The notes beneath the pieces are model-generated. The model saw only the letters and a list, made by a program, of their open reading frames with translations. It made no database searches and was not told the origin of the DNA. Source: Sphingomonas_R arantia (lineage in GTDB: Bacteria; Pseudomonadota; Alphaproteobacteria; Sphingomonadales; Sphingomonadaceae). From it: 64,000 nucleotides of DNA. The stretch is from contig NZ_JBHUGS010000001.1 in the NCBI RefSeq assembly GCF_042682045.1, forward strand, positions 186,001-250,000. Reading direction: 5' to 3'. Position numbers and translations under genes: made by a program. Below, piece by piece: positions 17,248 to 25,593 of the stretch (position 1 is the first letter of the stretch; every line of letters begins with the position of its first letter).

Positions 17248-18129
17248 ATGACCGCACGCATCATCGACGGAAAGGCGTTCGCCGCCACCCTGCGCGGTCG
17301 CGTCGCCGAGGGCGTGGCGGCGTTTCGCGCGGAAACGGGGCGCGCACCTGGGCTGGCCGTCGTGCTGGTCGGTGCGGATCCGGCGAGCGACGTCTATGTC
17401 CGGTCGAAGGGCAAGGCGACGCACGCGGCCGGGATGGTCGGGACCGAGCACCGCCTGCCAGCCGAGACGACGCAGGACGCGCTGCTGGCGCTGGTCGCCG
17501 AGCTGAACCACGACGCCGCGGTGGACGGGATCCTCGTCCAGCTGCCGTTGCCGGGCCATATCGATTCCGCCGCGGTGATCGCCGCGATCGATCCGGACAA
17601 GGATGTCGACGGGTTCCATGTCGTCAACGCCGGGCGGCTGGCGGTGGGGGCGGACGGGTATGTGCCCTGTACGCCGCTCGGCTGTGCGCTGCTGCTGGAG
17701 GATGTGCTGGGCGACCTGTCGGGGCTTGATGCGGTCGTGATCGGGCGGTCGAACATCGTCGGCAAGCCGATGGCGCAGCTGCTGATCGACCGGAATTGCA
17801 CCGTGACGATCGCGCATAGCCGGACGCGGGACCTGGCCGCGGTGGTGCGACGTGCGGACATCGTGGTGGCGGCGGTCGGGCGGCCGGAGATGATCCGCGG
17901 CGACTGGCTGAAACCCGGCGCGACCGTGATCGACGTGGGGATCAATCGGGTCGAGGATGCCGCGGGGCGCCGGCTGGTGGGCGATGTGGCGTATGACGAG
18001 GCGTTGGCGGTGGCCGGCGCGATCACGCCCGTGCCCGGCGGGGTGGGGCCGATGACGATCGCGGTGCTGCTGCGCAATACGCTGGTCGCGGCGTATGCGC
18101 GGGCCGGGCTGGCGAAGCCGGCGATCTGA
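17248..18129 (+). CDS. folD: FolD, methylenetetrahydrofolate dehydrogenase/cyclohydrolase
   Basis: A 293-residue bifunctional enzyme that interconverts 5,10-methylene-THF and 10-formyl-THF using NADP+. The catalytic lysine region YVRSKGKA, GILVQLPLPGH, PCTPLGC, GRSNIVGKPMA and TPVPGGVGPMT are all present. It starts 4 bp after the yggT stop and its TGA overlaps the following ATG by one base (TGATG), so translation is likely coupled to the MarC gene. Confidence 0.97.
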   Translation: MTARIIDGKAFAATLRGRVAEGVAAFRAETGRAPGLAVVLVGADPASDVYVRSKGKATHAAGMVGTEHRLPAETTQDALLALVAELNHDAAVDGILVQLPLPGHIDSAAVIAAIDPDKDVDGFHVVNAGRLAVGADGYVPCTPLGCALLLEDVLGDLSGLDAVVIGRSNIVGKPMAQLLIDRNCTVTIAHSRTRDLAAVVRRADIVVAAVGRPEMIRGDWLKPGATVIDVGINRVEDAAGRRLVGDVAYDEALAVAGAITPVPGGVGPMTIAVLLRNTLVAAYARAGLAKPAI

Positions 18130-18770
18130 TGCTCACGCTCTTTATCTCCGCCTTCGTCACGTTCTTTGTGGTGATCGATCCGCCGGGTTGCGCGCCGATC
18201 TTCGCCGGGCTGACGCGCGGAACGTCGCCCGATCATCGGCGCGCGATGGCGTTCCGGTCGGTCATGGTGTCGGCGGGGATCCTGCTGGTGTTCGCACTGG
18301 TCGGCGAACGGTTTTTGTCGGCGATGGGGATCAGCCTGGACGCGTTCCGGATCGCGGGCGGCATCATGCTGTTCCTGATCGCGCTGGAGATGGTGTTCGA
18401 GAAGCGCACGCAACGCCGCGAGGAGCGTGCGGAGGGCGTGCTGCGCGAGGCGGAGGCCGAAGCGCGGACGATGGAGGAGGAGGATATCTCCGTCTTCCCG
18501 ATGGCGATCCCGATGATCGCGGGGCCGGGATCGATCGCGACGACCATGCTGCTGACGTCGCGCGCGCACGGGCTGGCGGAGACCGCGATCGTGTTCGCGG
18601 CGCTCGGGTCGATGCTGTTGATCCTGCTGCTCTCGCTGCTCGCCGCCGGGCCGCTGATGCGCGTGCTTGGGCACAAGGTGGAAGCGATGATCACCCGCAT
18701 CCTGGGCGTGATCCTGGCCGCGCTGGCCGCGCAGTTCGTGATCGACGGAATCCGGCAGAGCTTCGCCTGA
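18129..18770 (+). CDS. MarC family integral membrane protein
   Basis: A 213-residue protein with about six membrane helices and the MarC/UPF0056 motifs VVIDPPGCAPIFAGLT near the N-terminus and FPMAIPMIAGPGSIATTML in the middle. MarC proteins were once thought to give antibiotic resistance, but their transport role is uncertain. It overlaps the folD stop by one base and ends the short yggT-folD-marC run. It is the last typical gene before the AT-richer islet. Confidence 0.9.
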   Translation: MLTLFISAFVTFFVVIDPPGCAPIFAGLTRGTSPDHRRAMAFRSVMVSAGILLVFALVGERFLSAMGISLDAFRIAGGIMLFLIALEMVFEKRTQRREERAEGVLREAEAEARTMEEEDISVFPMAIPMIAGPGSIATTMLLTSRAHGLAETAIVFAALGSMLLILLLSLLAAGPLMRVLGHKVEAMITRILGVILAALAAQFVIDGIRQSFA

Positions 18771-18779
18771 CGGGGGCGG

Positions 18780-19620
18780 CGCCGGGCGGGACGTTACGCT
18801 GATGCAGAGTTTAGAGGTTTTGCATCACCGCGGGGAGCGAAGAACGGGACAACTCCTGGTCCCTCTCTTGCTCTTTTGCCAGAGCTGGACGTACGTTCGT
18901 TTGAAAGGCGTGAACAAGATTCGGAGTTGGAACGATGCAGGAATTCGTAAAAACTTCGCGGGATAATTGGTTCTACGCTATTCTCCCGATCTTGTTTGCA
19001 GCTGCGTTAAACTTTCGCGCAACACATCCATGGGAAGATCAGCCGCAATTTGGTGAGGCGGTCACACTTTTTGATTGGTGCATTTTCGTGCCATTTATCT
19101 ATGTGGTTTGTTATAGAAATATGCCTTGGCGTGCTCTGGCAATACGAGCACTTGCGATCGCATGTGGAGGCGTATGGATCGCCGGCAAGATTGTTCCTGA
19201 TCCAGCAGAAACGATCCTCACACAATGGAGCTGGTTGCGTGGTGTAGGTATCGCCGTGTTGGTACTTGCCGAAAGTGCTGCTCTGATTGCAGTATTGCGC
19301 ATCGCGTTTGGTTCTGCGCCCGACGCGACAGAGCTGGAGCGACAGGGTATGCCGCCTTTGCTCGCTAAGATGATGCTGGCCGAAGCACGTTTCTGGCGGT
19401 GGGTTTGGGCCCGCTTGCGAGGAAAGTAGGCGGCGCAACGAAGGCAGCCCGTCATCCAAGTTTGCTTGTTCCCAAAACAACGTCTCAAACTCGAACGCCT
19501 TTGCTTCCTTGATGCAAAACCCACACGTTTTGCTTCGGACGCGCAGTCGCGGAAAAGCAGCGCGTTTCACTATGCACATGTCTGGTGAGAATGGGTTTGT
19601 ACGCCTGCCTGACAATTCGA
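18780..19620. other. AT-richer islet, about 0.84 kb, likely acquired
   Basis: The base composition falls here from the local GC-rich average to roughly half A+T. Tracts such as GTAAAAACTT, TTTTTGATTGG and TTATAGAAATATG are seen nowhere else nearby. The islet begins just after the MarC gene and ends within the reading frame of the minus-strand membrane protein. It holds one plus-strand gene (18935-19429). No transposase, integrase, tRNA or clear direct repeat marks its ends, so how it arrived is unknown. Boundaries are estimated by eye. Confidence 0.6.
18935..19429 (+). CDS. Hypothetical membrane protein in the AT-rich islet
   Basis: A 164-residue protein (MQEFVKTSRDNWFYAILP) with about four hydrophobic segments (WFYAILPILFAAALNF; FDWCIFVPFIYVVCY; LAIACGGVWIAGKIV; VGIAVLVLAESAALIAVL) and a basic C-terminal helix ending RLRGK. 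I do not recognise a family. Codon use is clearly less GC-biased than its neighbours. A GGAG sequence sits before ATG 18935. It runs antisense to the end of the long minus-strand ORF. The hydrophobic pattern and codon use favour this strand as the real gene. Confidence 0.65.
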   Translation: MQEFVKTSRDNWFYAILPILFAAALNFRATHPWEDQPQFGEAVTLFDWCIFVPFIYVVCYRNMPWRALAIRALAIACGGVWIAGKIVPDPAETILTQWSWLRGVGIAVLVLAESAALIAVLRIAFGSAPDATELERQGMPPLLAKMMLAEARFWRWVWARLRGK

Positions 19621-21436
19621 CCCGCCGCCAGAGCTTGAAGGGCGAGCCCTTGGGCAGCGCCACCGGGGTGAGCCAGGCGGGGACGCGGTTGCGGGCGAGT
19701 TGCCAGTAGAAGCCGCCCTTGGCCTGCGCGTTGTAGATTGTCGATTCGGACATGCCGGGGCAGATCAGGAGGAGCGTCGCGCCGTGCTTTGCCATGATGG
19801 CGCGGGCCTGGTCGGGCGATCCGCGGAAGGCGTGGATGACGTCGAGGATCGCGGTCTGGTTGCGGTGATAGGGGCCGGCGATGGCGCGGTGGTGCGTCAT
19901 CGCGATCAGCCGGGGGCCGAGATCGACGAAGGTCAGCACGGTCGCGGCAGGGATACGCGCGATTGGGCGGAGCGCGGGGAGCGTCGGGCAGCGGCGGTTG
20001 GCCAGGGCGACGCGGTTGCGGTAGGTCGGGGCCGGACCGCCCTTCTTTCCCTTGCCGCCCTTCACTGCGGCAGGGGGCGCGGCTTCGTTCGGGATCGCGC
20101 GGACCACGAGGCCGGCGATCGTGCCGGACAGCAGCAGGAACGCCGCGACCGTGCCGCCGACCCGCACGACCATCAGGCGGTGGCGCGCGAGACGGGGCAG
20201 GACGAACCAGGCAAGGCCAGCGATGCCGGGCACCGCAAGGATCTGGGCCGGGGGGCCGGAGCGCGTCTGCCACGCCATCAGCGCCGCGGACGTGAGCCCG
20301 AGCAGCGCGACGGTGGCCCAGGCGGGGAACAACGCGGTGCCGCGCGTGCGCCACAGCATGAGCGCGTAGCCGACCAGCCCGATCACCGGCGGAAGCCCGA
20401 CCGGGAACCAGGTGCGCCAGCCATGCGCGTAGAGCGGGCGCACTTCGTTGATGTGGACGAACCACAGCGCGCGCAATTCCGGGCTCAGCCGTTCGGGCGT
20501 GCCCAGGCATTGCGGCCAGGCGAGCGCGAAGCCGCCCGCCACGACGATCGCCGCCGCGACCGCTGCGGCCAGCCGAACGCCGCGCCGATCGTCGCGGATC
20601 GCGGCGAGTGCCACGAACAGCGCGCCGCCGAGCAGCGTCGCCGACAGCCAGACCGGCGAGAGCGCGTCGCAGACCGGCAGGCGGTTGTCGTAGGAGGCGA
20701 AGAGCGCGAAGCCGACCGCGCTGCCGAGGCCGAGCGCGATGCCGTGCGCGGCCATTCGGGGCGCCTCCGCACGATCCCAGACCCAGCGGAGCGCGACGCA
20801 GCCCGTCGCCAGCGCCAGATAGGGCAGCATTTCCAGCCCGATGGTCAGCGACAGCGCGATCGCACCGCCCGCGACCAGCCCGCCGCGGCGGCGCTGCGGA
20901 TCGACGCTGCCCGCGACGGTGGTGGCGAGCAGCGCGAGTTGCCAGCCATGATGGTCGATCCGCGTCGGCATGAACATGAGCAGCATCGTGCCCATGCAGA
21001 AGAACATGGCGGCACCCAGCGCGAAGGCGGAACGATCGATCAGCCGCCGGACGGTGAGTACGGAGGAGAAGAGGGCCAAGCCGAGCGGGATCAGCGGCGC
21101 CACTGCAACCGCGATGCGGACGGCATCGAACGCGCCGACGAACGGCCGCGTCGCCAGGATGAGCCCGGCGATCGGCAGGTCGACGAACCGCGACCAGTGG
21201 ATGCTGGCGCCGTGCGGCGGATCGAGCTTGTACTGGCGCAGGTCGTACCAGCCCTGGCCGGACAGCCAGGCGTTGACCTGTGCCAGCCGGATATTGTCGT
21301 CGGTATCGGCCAGGCCCAGCCAGTGAATCTGGCCCCATTTCATGTACAGCATGACAACCGCGCCGATCGTCCAGAACAGCAAGGTCCAGCGGACCCAGTA
21401 GCGGGCGGCATCGTCGATCGGCGGCGTCGTGGGCAC
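19007..21436 (-). CDS. Large membrane protein, glycosyltransferase-like; chimeric C-terminus
   Basis: The ORF is 809 codons. The first about 600 residues form a polytopic membrane protein with an N-terminal helix and a periplasmic loop, DTDDNIRLAQVNAWLSGQGW with DPPHGASIHWSRF, typical of AcrB-unrelated, ArnT/PMT-like or uncharacterised Sphingomonadaceae glycosyltransferase-like proteins. A soluble C-terminal segment reaches LWRRVEL around 19,620. From there the frame runs without stop through the AT-rich islet, antisense to the hypothetical gene, giving about 205 residues without membrane or family features. The natural end has probably been lost. The start is ATG 21436 (MPTTPPIDDAARYW). Confidence 0.72.
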   Translation of the reverse strand: MPTTPPIDDAARYWVRWTLLFWTIGAVVMLYMKWGQIHWLGLADTDDNIRLAQVNAWLSGQGWYDLRQYKLDPPHGASIHWSRFVDLPIAGLILATRPFVGAFDAVRIAVAVAPLIPLGLALFSSVLTVRRLIDRSAFALGAAMFFCMGTMLLMFMPTRIDHHGWQLALLATTVAGSVDPQRRRGGLVAGGAIALSLTIGLEMLPYLALATGCVALRWVWDRAEAPRMAAHGIALGLGSAVGFALFASYDNRLPVCDALSPVWLSATLLGGALFVALAAIRDDRRGVRLAAAVAAAIVVAGGFALAWPQCLGTPERLSPELRALWFVHINEVRPLYAHGWRTWFPVGLPPVIGLVGYALMLWRTRGTALFPAWATVALLGLTSAALMAWQTRSGPPAQILAVPGIAGLAWFVLPRLARHRLMVVRVGGTVAAFLLLSGTIAGLVVRAIPNEAAPPAAVKGGKGKKGGPAPTYRNRVALANRRCPTLPALRPIARIPAATVLTFVDLGPRLIAMTHHRAIAGPYHRNQTAILDVIHAFRGSPDQARAIMAKHGATLLLICPGMSESTIYNAQAKGGFYWQLARNRVPAWLTPVALPKGSPFKLWRRVELSGRRTNPFSPDMCIVKRAAFPRLRVRSKTCGFCIKEAKAFEFETLFWEQANLDDGLPSLRRLLSSQAGPNPPPETCFGQHHLSEQRRHTLSLQLCRVGRRTKRDAQYCNQSSTFGKYQHGDTYTTQPAPLCEDRFCWIRNNLAGDPYASTCDRKCSYCQSTPRHISITNHIDKWHENAPIKKCDRLTKLRLIFPWMCCAKV

Positions 21437-21551
21437 GGCGTATCCTTGGGTAACTCGGCCCCGGCGGGCAGCGCGCTATGGAACCACGTTCGGCGCGCGA
21501 CAACCATGTTTGACGTGCAGTTCGTTCAGTCCTAGCGCGCATGCCAACCGC

Positions 21552-22004
21552 ATGACCGCTCCGCTCTCCCCCTCCCGCGACTCGACGACCGGCCTGGTCG
21601 CCCGGATCCGCGCCTTCCTGTCCGGCACGGGCGGGCAGTTCGTGCGCTATGCGATCACCGGGTTCGGCATCACCGCGCTGTCCGCCGCGATCTACTGGGT
21701 GCTGGCGACGCCGCTGCATGTTCATCCGCAACTCGCCAATCTGGCGGGTTATGCGGTCGCCGTGTCGCTGGGCTACGTCATCCATAGCCGGTGGAGCTTT
21801 CGCGGGCACGGCAGCCGCGAGAACACGGTGCGCACCACGCTGCGGTTCCTGACCGCGTCGCTGATCAGCCTGGGGTTGAACAGCGCGTGGATCTGGCTGC
21901 TGGTCCACCGCCTGGGCGGGCCGACCTGGTGGCCGATCGTGCCGATCCTGTTCGTGACACCGGTGGCGATGTTCTGGCTCAACCGGCTATGGGTCTTCGA
22001 ATGA
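21552..22004 (+). CDS. GtrA family protein (polyprenyl-linked sugar flippase)
   Basis: A 150-residue membrane protein with four helices and GtrA hallmarks: FVRYAITGFGITALSAAIYW in the first helix, GYVIHSRWSF in the middle and WLNRLWVF at the end. GtrA proteins are thought to move undecaprenyl-phosphate-linked sugars across the inner membrane. ATG 21552 (MTAPLSPSRD) is used; the upstream extension is not conserved. The stop overlaps the start of the GT2 gene (ATGA), the usual gtrA-gtrB arrangement. Confidence 0.9.
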   Translation: MTAPLSPSRDSTTGLVARIRAFLSGTGGQFVRYAITGFGITALSAAIYWVLATPLHVHPQLANLAGYAVAVSLGYVIHSRWSFRGHGSRENTVRTTLRFLTASLISLGLNSAWIWLLVHRLGGPTWWPIVPILFVTPVAMFWLNRLWVFE

Positions 22005-23017
22005 CAGACCCGTACAGTGTGCCGAATCCCATGACCGATTCCGAATGGACCGCCGAACCGCGCCCGCTGGTGACGATGATCGTGCCGGTGAAGGACGAGG
22101 AGCAGGCGATCGCGACGTTCGTCCAGCGCGTGACGCTGGTGCTCGATTCGCTGGCGGAGCCGCGCGGGTGGGAAATCCTGTTCATCGACGACGGATCGAC
22201 CGATGCGACGCTGCCCGCGATCATGGCCGCCAACCGGGCGGATCCGCGGGTCCGCGCGCTGTCGCTGTCGCGCAATTTCGGCAAGGAAGCCGCGTTGTCG
22301 GCCGGGCTGGACGTGGCGCGCGGCGAAGTGTCGATCCCGATCGACGTCGACCTGCAGGACCCGCCGGAGGTGATCGGCGAGATGATCGCCAAATGGCGCG
22401 ACGGATACGAGGTCGTGTACGGCGTGCGGCGCAACCGGGCGAGTGATACGCTGCCCAAGCGGTTCACGGCCGATTTCTACTATCGCGCGCACAACTGGCT
22501 GTCGGCGGACAAGATCCCCGAACATGCCGGCGATTTCCGGCTGCTCGACCGGAAGGTGGTGGAGGTGATCCGCACGATGCCGGAACGCAACCGGTTCATG
22601 AAGGGGCTGTTCGCGTGGGGCGGGTTCCGCCAGACGTCGGTCGAATATGACCGCGTCGAACGGACGCTGGGCACGACCAAGTTCAATTACTGGAAACTGT
22701 GGACGCTGGCGATCGACGGGATCACGTCGGCGTCCACGGTGCCGTTGCGCGTGTGGAGTTACCTGGGTGCGTCGATCGCGCTGATCGGCATGTTGTATGC
22801 CGGCTATGTCGCGGTGCGGACTTTGGTGTACGGATCGGACGTGGCGGGATATCCCTCGCTGATGATCGCGGTGCTGTTCTTCGGCGGGTTGCAGCTGGTG
22901 TCGCTGGGCGTGCTGGGCGAATATGTCGGCCGGATCATGGTCGAGGTGAAACACCGACCGATCTACGTCGTCCGGACGCGGATCGGCATGGATGGTCCGC
23001 CGGGGGGAATGCACTGA
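22001..23017 (+). CDS. Glycosyltransferase family 2, polyprenyl-phosphate type (GtrB/DPM-like)
   Basis: A 338-residue enzyme with the GT2 catalytic domain at the N-terminus (TMIVPVKDEEQA; LFIDDGSTD; DVDLQDPPEV) and two C-terminal membrane helices (LGASIALIGMLYAGYVAV; AVLFFGGLQLVSLGVLGEYVGR). This is the pattern of bactoprenol glucosyl- or dolichol-phosphate-mannose-like synthases, which load a sugar on a polyprenyl phosphate. It overlaps gtrA at its start and the methyltransferase at its stop, so the three are one translational unit. Confidence 0.93.
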   Translation: MTDPYSVPNPMTDSEWTAEPRPLVTMIVPVKDEEQAIATFVQRVTLVLDSLAEPRGWEILFIDDGSTDATLPAIMAANRADPRVRALSLSRNFGKEAALSAGLDVARGEVSIPIDVDLQDPPEVIGEMIAKWRDGYEVVYGVRRNRASDTLPKRFTADFYYRAHNWLSADKIPEHAGDFRLLDRKVVEVIRTMPERNRFMKGLFAWGGFRQTSVEYDRVERTLGTTKFNYWKLWTLAIDGITSASTVPLRVWSYLGASIALIGMLYAGYVAVRTLVYGSDVAGYPSLMIAVLFFGGLQLVSLGVLGEYVGRIMVEVKHRPIYVVRTRIGMDGPPGGMH

Positions 23018-23748
23018 TGGACGCGAGCATCTATGCGCGGATGGCCGAGATCGACGGCGAACATTGGTGGTTCGCCGCGCGCCGCCGGATCGTGGCCGCG
23101 CTGATCGAGGCGCAGGCGCCGCGCGCGTCGGGCATGCGGATCCTGGAGGTCGGGTGCGGCACGGGATCGAACATCCCGCTGTTGCAGGGCTACGGCACGG
23201 TCGACGCGGTGGAGCCCGACGATTTCGCACGCGCGTTCGCCAGCGACCGGAGCGGGATCGCGGTGAAGGGCGGATATCTGCCCGACGGGGTCGCGCTGGA
23301 CGACGGGCATTACGACTTCATCGTGCTGCTCGACGTGCTGGAGCATATTCCGGGCGACCTGGAGGCGCTGACCGCGCTGCGCCGGAAGCTGGCGCCCGGT
23401 GGGCGGTTGATGGTGACGGTGCCGGCCAATCCCTGGATGTGGAGCGCGCACGATGCGGCGCATCACCACCAGCGGCGCTATACCGCCAAGACGCTGGCCG
23501 CGGTGTTCGCGAAGGCCGGGTTCCGCGTGCGGCACCGCAGCCATTTCAACACTTTGCTGTTCCCGCTGATCGTCGGCGTGCGGTGGCTGCACAAGCTGAC
23601 CGGCAAGACCGGCGGGGATGACGATGCGATGCCGTCACCGCGCGTGAACCGGATGCTGGAACGCGTGTTCGGCGCCGAACGTCACATCGTGGCGCGCGGA
23701 TCGTTGCCGTTCGGGGTGTCGCTGGCGCTGGTGGCCGAGCCCGCCTGA
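23017..23748 (+). CDS. Class I SAM-dependent methyltransferase
   Basis: A 243-residue protein with SAM motif I ILEVGCGTGSNIPLL and motif II-III YDFIVLLDVLEHIPG, followed by LAPGGRLMVTVPA. It is of the Methyltransf_23 type often found next to glycosyltransferases, and may methylate a sugar or lipid carrier intermediate. ATG 23017 overlaps the GT2 stop by one base (TGATG). Its last 67 bp overlap the end of the convergent membrane protein gene, and both C-termini are variable and Ala/Gly-rich. Confidence 0.9.
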   Translation: MDASIYARMAEIDGEHWWFAARRRIVAALIEAQAPRASGMRILEVGCGTGSNIPLLQGYGTVDAVEPDDFARAFASDRSGIAVKGGYLPDGVALDDGHYDFIVLLDVLEHIPGDLEALTALRRKLAPGGRLMVTVPANPWMWSAHDAAHHHQRRYTAKTLAAVFAKAGFRVRHRSHFNTLLFPLIVGVRWLHKLTGKTGGDDDAMPSPRVNRMLERVFGAERHIVARGSLPFGVSLALVAEPA

Positions 23749-25298
23749 GGCTTGGCCGGCACCGGGGCCGGCACGACGCGGTAGAGGATGCCGCGGGTGC
23801 GGCCGTGCCAGACGGGAACCAGGTCCGGATAGCGCAGCCAGCCGGATCGCGGCATGTCGATCAGCCAGAAATGGTCGTAGGCCGCGCGCGGGAAATTGCG
23901 GAGCGTGTCGGCAAGCACCGGTTCGCCGCGGCGACGGCATTTGAGCGGGCGCAGAAGCTGCGTCGGATCGCCCCCGAACCGCCCGACATGCGGGTTGCGG
24001 ATCGTCAGAAGCTGCGCGCCGGCCATCGCCCACTGGCCGTTCACGAACGCCTGGCGGCGCCCGATCGCGAGGCTACCGAGATGGTCCATCCGCGAATAGC
24101 TCCAGCTGCCCTGGCAGGGGAGGTTGACCAGCACCATCACGCGCGCGCCGATCGGCAGATGTTCCACGGCCGCGAGCTGTTCGTCATAGGCGCGGTCGAG
24201 CCGGGCATAGTGGAGCGTGTGGCCGGTCAGCCGGACGACCAGGAAGGCGAGCGCGGCCACCGCGAGCGCGGGGCGCCACCAGCGCGCATTGCCGATCGGG
24301 CGCAATGCCACCACCGCGACCGCCAGCGCATAGGGCGCCATCCGCATGTCGGCATAAGCGGAGCCGAGCAGCACGCGCGGCAGAAGCGCATAGGCGGCGA
24401 ACAGGAACAGCGCGGCGAGCCCCAGCGTGCGATTGTAGCGGAACCCGATCCGCGCGACGCCGAGGCCGAGTAGGACGAAGACCAGCGCAACGCAGGCCTG
24501 GTCGAACGTCCGGGCATCGTCGCGCAGCGCCGCGAGCAGCCAGGCATATTTCCAGATCAGCGTGTAGCCGCCGGTCGTGCCGGCCACCGCACCGGAGCGC
24601 CAGACGAGCATGAGGATCATCGGCGGGACGAGCGGGAGGCAGGCAAGGCCGGCGTGCCAGACGGTACTCGGCAGGCTCCGTTTCGGTTCGTCGTCCGTAG
24701 TGCCGTCGCGCATGCGGATCAGTTCGGCGGCGGCGGCGAGCAGGCAGAGGACCGCCCAGCCGTAGCTGTGACAGACCCAGATCACGAGGCCGATCGGCAC
24801 GAACAGCATTGCCCGCAACCGCATGCGCCCCGTCCGACCGAGCTGCAGCCAATAGCCGAACGCCAGGAAGGCGAGCGCCATCGACAGCGCGAAATTGGCG
24901 AACCCGAACTGGAACGGATAGCCATAAGCGAACGGCAGCGCGAAGGCGGCGCTGGGCGGGATGCGGCCGTGCGCTTCCTTCGCCATCCACAGCAGGCCGC
25001 CCGCGGTGAGCGGCGGGATCAGCAGCACGATCAGCTTGACCGCGGGTTCCAGCCCCATCAGCCGCGACAGCGGCACCACGAGGAGGTCGATCCCCATATT
25101 GCCGATCAGGCCCCATTCGAACCCGTAATAGCGTTGCAGAAAGGGCGAGCCGGCGCGTTCCAGCTCGACACCGTAGCGCCCGATATGACCGAGCAGGTCG
25201 GTGATGGGAGGGATGTCGGGCCAGAGCAGCGGCACCGCCATCAGGCAGGCCAGCCCGATCGCGTACCACCGCGACTGCCACCAGGCGCGATCGGTCAT
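23682..25298 (-). CDS. Polytopic membrane protein, glycosyltransferase-like, unknown
   Basis: A 538-residue membrane protein with around ten to twelve helices (LACLMAVPLLWPDIPPITDLLGH at the start; LALPFAYGYPFQFGFANFALSMALAFLAF in the middle) and a large soluble C-terminal part. The PPITDLLGHIGRY loop near the N-terminus, followed by acidic residues, resembles the sugar-donor pocket of membrane glycosyltransferases, but I cannot place it in a family. ATG 25298 was chosen because the frame upstream is Arg/Pro-rich. It converges on the methyltransferase gene and overlaps it by 67 bp. Confidence 0.8.
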   Translation of the reverse strand: MTDRAWWQSRWYAIGLACLMAVPLLWPDIPPITDLLGHIGRYGVELERAGSPFLQRYYGFEWGLIGNMGIDLLVVPLSRLMGLEPAVKLIVLLIPPLTAGGLLWMAKEAHGRIPPSAAFALPFAYGYPFQFGFANFALSMALAFLAFGYWLQLGRTGRMRLRAMLFVPIGLVIWVCHSYGWAVLCLLAAAAELIRMRDGTTDDEPKRSLPSTVWHAGLACLPLVPPMILMLVWRSGAVAGTTGGYTLIWKYAWLLAALRDDARTFDQACVALVFVLLGLGVARIGFRYNRTLGLAALFLFAAYALLPRVLLGSAYADMRMAPYALAVAVVALRPIGNARWWRPALAVAALAFLVVRLTGHTLHYARLDRAYDEQLAAVEHLPIGARVMVLVNLPCQGSWSYSRMDHLGSLAIGRRQAFVNGQWAMAGAQLLTIRNPHVGRFGGDPTQLLRPLKCRRRGEPVLADTLRNFPRAAYDHFWLIDMPRSGWLRYPDLVPVWHGRTRGILYRVVPAPVPAKPQAGSATSASDTPNGNDPRATM

Positions 25299-25449
25299 GG
25301 GCCCCGCCTGTATCGAAGCGCGGGTGCGGCGGGAACCGGTAATTGGTGGGTTGGGTCGCGGTTTTGCGCGGTTTGCCTGGGGGTGGCGCGGGTGGCGGTT
25401 CGTAGGTCGACGCGGCACTCCGTTCAGGGAAGCGGTGCGCCACTATGAT

Positions 25450-25534
25450 CGTCATCCGGCGGATGCCGGGATCTTCCTTGGGCTTGGGATGGGTTCTTTA
25501 CCGGAGGGAGATCCCGGCCTTCGCCGGGATGACG
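25450..25534. repeat. Paired hairpin repeat, ATCCCGGC family, copy 2
   Basis: A paired copy related to 186-271: CGTCATCC at the left and GGGATGACG at the right, with the inner GGGAGATCCCGGCC arm. It lies between the divergent membrane-protein genes at 25.3 and 25.6 kb. The remainder of 25299-25593 shows no gene. Confidence 0.82.
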
Positions 25535-25593
25535 GTTCTGTCTGGATCGGCCCGGTGCTTCCCTTGGGGGCGGGCAGACCGTAAGGGCGGGCG

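Noticed and set aside
18780..19620. Insertion sequence or prophage remnant
   Set aside because: The base composition differs, but there is no transposase, integrase, terminal inverted repeat or tRNA end.
19700..21535. A 611-codon plus-strand frame opposite the large membrane protein
   Set aside because: Low-complexity Arg/Glu/Gln-rich translation with no domains; a shadow of the minus-strand gene.
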